In this document: in pieces, positions 61,798 through 64,000 of the stretch
Layout of the letters: each line of letters starts with the position of its first letter
Position numbering within the stretch: position 1 is the first letter of the stretch
NCBI GenBank assembly: GCA_963851245.1
Contig: CAWKOH010000003.1
Location: forward strand, 372,001 to 436,000
Direction of reading: 5' to 3'
Origin: CAWKOH01 sp963851245
GTDB taxonomy: Bacteria; Actinomycetota; Acidimicrobiia; Acidimicrobiales; Palsa-688
Length of the DNA stretch: 64,000 nt
Made by a program: the position numbers and the translations under genes
Notes under the pieces: generated by a model
Told to the model about the DNA's origin: nothing
Database searches by the model: none
Seen by the model: only the letters and a program-made list of their open reading frames with translations

Positions 61798-63113
61798 CGG
61801 AACACCCGCACTGTCTCCATCCCGTCGCGAATCAGATCCCGGAAGTGGACGCGCTGCCGGCGGGCCGAGCGACGCACCAGCCGGACCAGCCCCGGTTTGG
61901 GTTCAGGGTTGGTCACCGTGAACATCTGCTCGGCCACGTCGCATATCAGATGGTTGTACTGCCGCTGCATCCGTTCGGACAAGACCAGCTTCGGTGCCTC
62001 CCGGAACCGCCTGTGGTCGCGGAGCACGAAGTTGGATTCGAGGGCCCGACGGTAACCCGAAAGGCCCGTGGCGCTCGCGTCTCCGGACGCGATGGCGTCG
62101 GCAGCAGCTTCCCCGGCTGCCAGGCCGGCTCCGATGGCGAAGTTGACTCCCTCGAGCCAGATCCCGGCGGCCAGTGTCATACCGGCGGCGTCACCTGCGA
62201 CGAGAAGCCCGTCCGCGGCGAGCTCGGGCATGGTGTTGTAGCCCCCTTCCGGGATCAGGTGGGCGCTGTACTCCTTGAGGGAGGCGCCGCGCAGCCACGG
62301 GGCTACGGCCGGGTGCGCTTTGAAATCGCCAATCAGCTCCTCCGGCCGGATGCCCGACCGGGCGAGGCCCTGGAGGGAGACGACGACGCCGATGCTGACC
62401 GTGTCGCGATTGGTGTAAATGAAGCCGCCGCCGGGGATCTCGCGTGTGCAACCGATCACCTCTATGTCGAGTCCTTCTCCCGGCATGAGGCCGAAACGTT
62501 CTTCGATCACCTCCGCGGGCAGGCTCAACACCTCTTTCACGCCGAGGGTGTGATGGGCGGCGTCGGCCTTGGGGAGCAGCCCAGCCTCCTTGGCCAGGAA
62601 GGAGTTGACGCCGTCGCAAGCGATGACGACCTGGGCTTCCAGGTCGCCGTCGGGCCGGTCGGTGCGAACTCCCCTGACGCGGCCGGTGACGCCCCTGAGC
62701 AGCCCGGTGGCGACTGTCGACGTCACCAGCTTGGCCCCGGCGTCCACCGCGTGCTGGGCCAGCCACGAATCGAAGTCGGCCCGGTACACGGTCATGCCGT
62801 TGTACGGGGGTTGCCCCCACGCCTGGGTGCGGACGTCGACAGTCACTGCCTGCGTGCCCGTCATGACCATGGTCGACCGGCGCACCACCCAGCGCTGGAC
62901 GGGCACGTGCTCCCACCAGTTGGGGATCATCTCGTCCAGCACCCGGGCGTAGACCACCCCCCCGTAGACGTTCTTTGCGCCGGGGAAGGGGCCCCGCTCC
63001 ACCATGACGACCGAATGGCCGCGCCGGGCCAGCGCCAGGGCGGCGGCCGAACCGGCCGGTCCGGCGCCGACCACGACGGCGTCGCACGCTTCAGGCGACG
63101 GGGTCTGACTCAC
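61794..63113 (-). CDS. fixC: FixC electron-transfer flavoprotein:quinone oxidoreductase
   Basis: 439 residues, GTG 63113. FAD-binding motif DAVVVGAGPAGSAAALALAR at the N-terminus; KEVLSLPAEVIEERF, GGFIYTNRDTVSIGVVVSLQ and GLLVAGDAAGMTLAAG are ETF-QO/FixC landmarks. It accepts electrons from the FixAB flavins and passes them through FixX to quinone. It overlaps fixB by 23 nt and fixX by 4 nt. Confidence 0.94.
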   Translation of the reverse strand: MSQTPSPEACDAVVVGAGPAGSAAALALARRGHSVVMVERGPFPGAKNVYGGVVYARVLDEMIPNWWEHVPVQRWVVRRSTMVMTGTQAVTVDVRTQAWGQPPYNGMTVYRADFDSWLAQHAVDAGAKLVTSTVATGLLRGVTGRVRGVRTDRPDGDLEAQVVIACDGVNSFLAKEAGLLPKADAAHHTLGVKEVLSLPAEVIEERFGLMPGEGLDIEVIGCTREIPGGGFIYTNRDTVSIGVVVSLQGLARSGIRPEELIGDFKAHPAVAPWLRGASLKEYSAHLIPEGGYNTMPELAADGLLVAGDAAGMTLAAGIWLEGVNFAIGAGLAAGEAAADAIASGDASATGLSGYRRALESNFVLRDHRRFREAPKLVLSERMQRQYNHLICDVAEQMFTVTNPEPKPGLVRLVRRSARRQRVHFRDLIRDGMETVRVFR

Positions 63114-64000
63114 GCAGCACCTCTCGAACTTGATCGGGGACCGGCACGTCGAGGCGGCCGGCCAGGTTCAACAGGATCCCACCGGCGTCGCCGACGATAC
63201 CGAGATTGGCCATGCCGGTCATGGGGCAGGAGGGGTCGGTGTTGACACTCACGATGTGGTCGGGCGCGCCCAGTCCACCGACATGCTGACTGGCCCCCGA
63301 CACTCCGAAAGCCACGTACAGATCGGGGTTGACGGTAACCCCCGTCGTGCCGATCTGTCGGTTGTAGCTCATCCATCCGGCGTCGGTAACCACCCTCGTC
63401 GCGCCCGCCGACGCTCCGAGCGCGGCGGCGACGGCGGCCAGCAGATCGAGGATGGCTCGAGCCTGCTCGTCGCTCGCGCCCCGGGGGACCAACCCCGCGC
63501 CTGCGCCCAGGACTCTGACCGCTTCCGACAGGTCCATGGTGGCCGGGTCCGGTTCCAGGAGTGCCACCGTCTCGGCGTTCGCCGTCTCGGGGGAGGCAAG
63601 CGGGAGGTCGATCCGGGTTAGGCGAGGTGTGGTCCGCTCGAGCTGCGAGTTGCGGGCCCCGGGCCAGATGGTGGCCACTGCGGGCCCGTCGCAATCCACG
63701 GGCACGACGACCCGCCCATCCGCGCGCAACAGCTCGGCGTGTACTCCGTATGGCGGTTTGCCGGTCAGGTCGGCTCGCACCGCCCCGGCGAGGAGGGGCC
63801 GCTGCAGCTGGGCGGACAGTCGCGGCGCCAGGTCTCGGCCGTCGGGCGACGCCGGCAGCAACACCAGGGATGTCGGGGAGAGGATCGGCGCCAGGATGGC
63901 GGCCAGCCCGGCTGGGGCCGGCGTCGTGTCACAGTGCCAGACGTCCGCGGCACCCTGGAGGGCGGCGGCCGCCGGGCCGGTACCGCTGCCGGCCAGCAGG
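63091..64000 (-). CDS. fixB: Electron transfer flavoprotein alpha subunit (FixB/EtfA), 5' end beyond window
   Basis: The frame stays open from 63864 to the window edge, so the protein is N-terminally incomplete. The N-terminal flavin domain part reads LASLVLLPASPDGRDLAPRL-like (LVLLPASPDGRDLAPRLSAQ). The C-terminal EtfA domain has RVVTDAGWMSYNRQIG, VNPDLYVAFGVSGASQHVGG, and MANLGIVGDAGGIL, which binds FAD. The downstream gene is fixC with a 23-nt overlap. Confidence 0.9.
   Translation of the reverse strand, partial: LLAGSGTGPAAAALQGAADVWHCDTTPAPAGLAAILAPILSPTSLVLLPASPDGRDLAPRLSAQLQRPLLAGAVRADLTGKPPYGVHAELLRADGRVVVPVDCDGPAVATIWPGARNSQLERTTPRLTRIDLPLASPETANAETVALLEPDPATMDLSEAVRVLGAGAGLVPRGASDEQARAILDLLAAVAAALGASAGATRVVTDAGWMSYNRQIGTTGVTVNPDLYVAFGVSGASQHVGGLGAPDHIVSVNTDPSCPMTGMANLGIVGDAGGILLNLAGRLDVPVPDQVREVLRESDPVA

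Noticed and set aside
61626..63245. 539-aa plus-strand frame opposite fixC
   Set aside because: Antisense to fixX/fixC, which have full motifs; no recognisable domain.
1..64000. CRISPR arrays, tRNA, rRNA, integrases or intact insertion sequences
   Set aside because: None seen: no regular spaced repeats, no tRNA-like cloverleaf with CCA context in intergenic gaps, no transposase motifs.

Overview
High-GC (about 65-70% G+C) bacterial chromosome segment of actinobacterial type. Supporting signs are frequent GTG starts, 4-nt GTGA/ATGA gene overlaps, an actinobacterial SOS box (CGAAC-N4-GTTCG), DUF1918, DUF3151, a resuscitation-promoting-factor-like transglycosylase, and several start codons placed 7-9 nt after a TANNNT -10 hexamer, as in leaderless mRNAs. 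An acidimicrobial-type lineage is plausible, but the sequence alone cannot fix the taxon. I saw no tRNA, rRNA, CRISPR array or intact mobile element.

Layout. 1-6 kb: two-component pair (OmpR-type regulator and a badly frameshifted hybrid histidine kinase) and an anchored peptidase-like protein that has lost its HEXXH motif. 6-15.7 kb: acyl-CoA dehydrogenase, thioesterases, PutA, NUDIX, serine hydrolase and a lipoprotein beta-propeller. 15.7-19 kb: nucleic-acid maintenance genes (alkyltransferase-like protein, dihydrouridine synthase, Maf, and a LexA-box-preceded UvrD C-terminal fragment). 19-28.5 kb: Rpf-like lytic transglycosylase, aminotransferase, crotonase, NadD-like protein, AhcY, PIG-L deacetylase, acyl-CoA dehydrogenase, ferrochelatase and a 3D-domain wall protein with a Crp/GlxR-like site. 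28.7-38 kb: amidase, FAD oxidase, crotonases, dienelactone hydrolase, ABC ATPase, ArgS and 2-hydroxyacid dehydrogenase. 38-44 kb: threonine-synthase-like enzyme, GH38 mannosidase, cold shock protein and the FdhD/MobA pair. 44-56 kb: Pro/Thr-rich membrane protein coupled to a diguanylate cyclase, TyrS, HIT, DUF3151-SUFU, flavin reductase, RNase D, M20 peptidase and a TAP-type hydrolase. 56-64 kb: glycolate oxidase glcDEF and a fix (electron-transfer flavoprotein) operon in the unusual order B-C-X-A, running off the right edge.

Functional picture: an aerobic heterotroph oxidising fatty acids, proline and glycolate. Acyl-CoA dehydrogenases, PutA and glycolate oxidase would feed flavin electrons to the respiratory chain, with FixBCXA linking ETF to quinone or low-potential ferredoxin. 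Wall hydrolases appear to be under dedicated upstream control.

Caution: many conserved genes, including essential argS, carry one or more frameshifts while both halves still encode perfect motifs. Base-level indel errors in the assembly are the simplest explanation, so broken here does not necessarily mean pseudogene.
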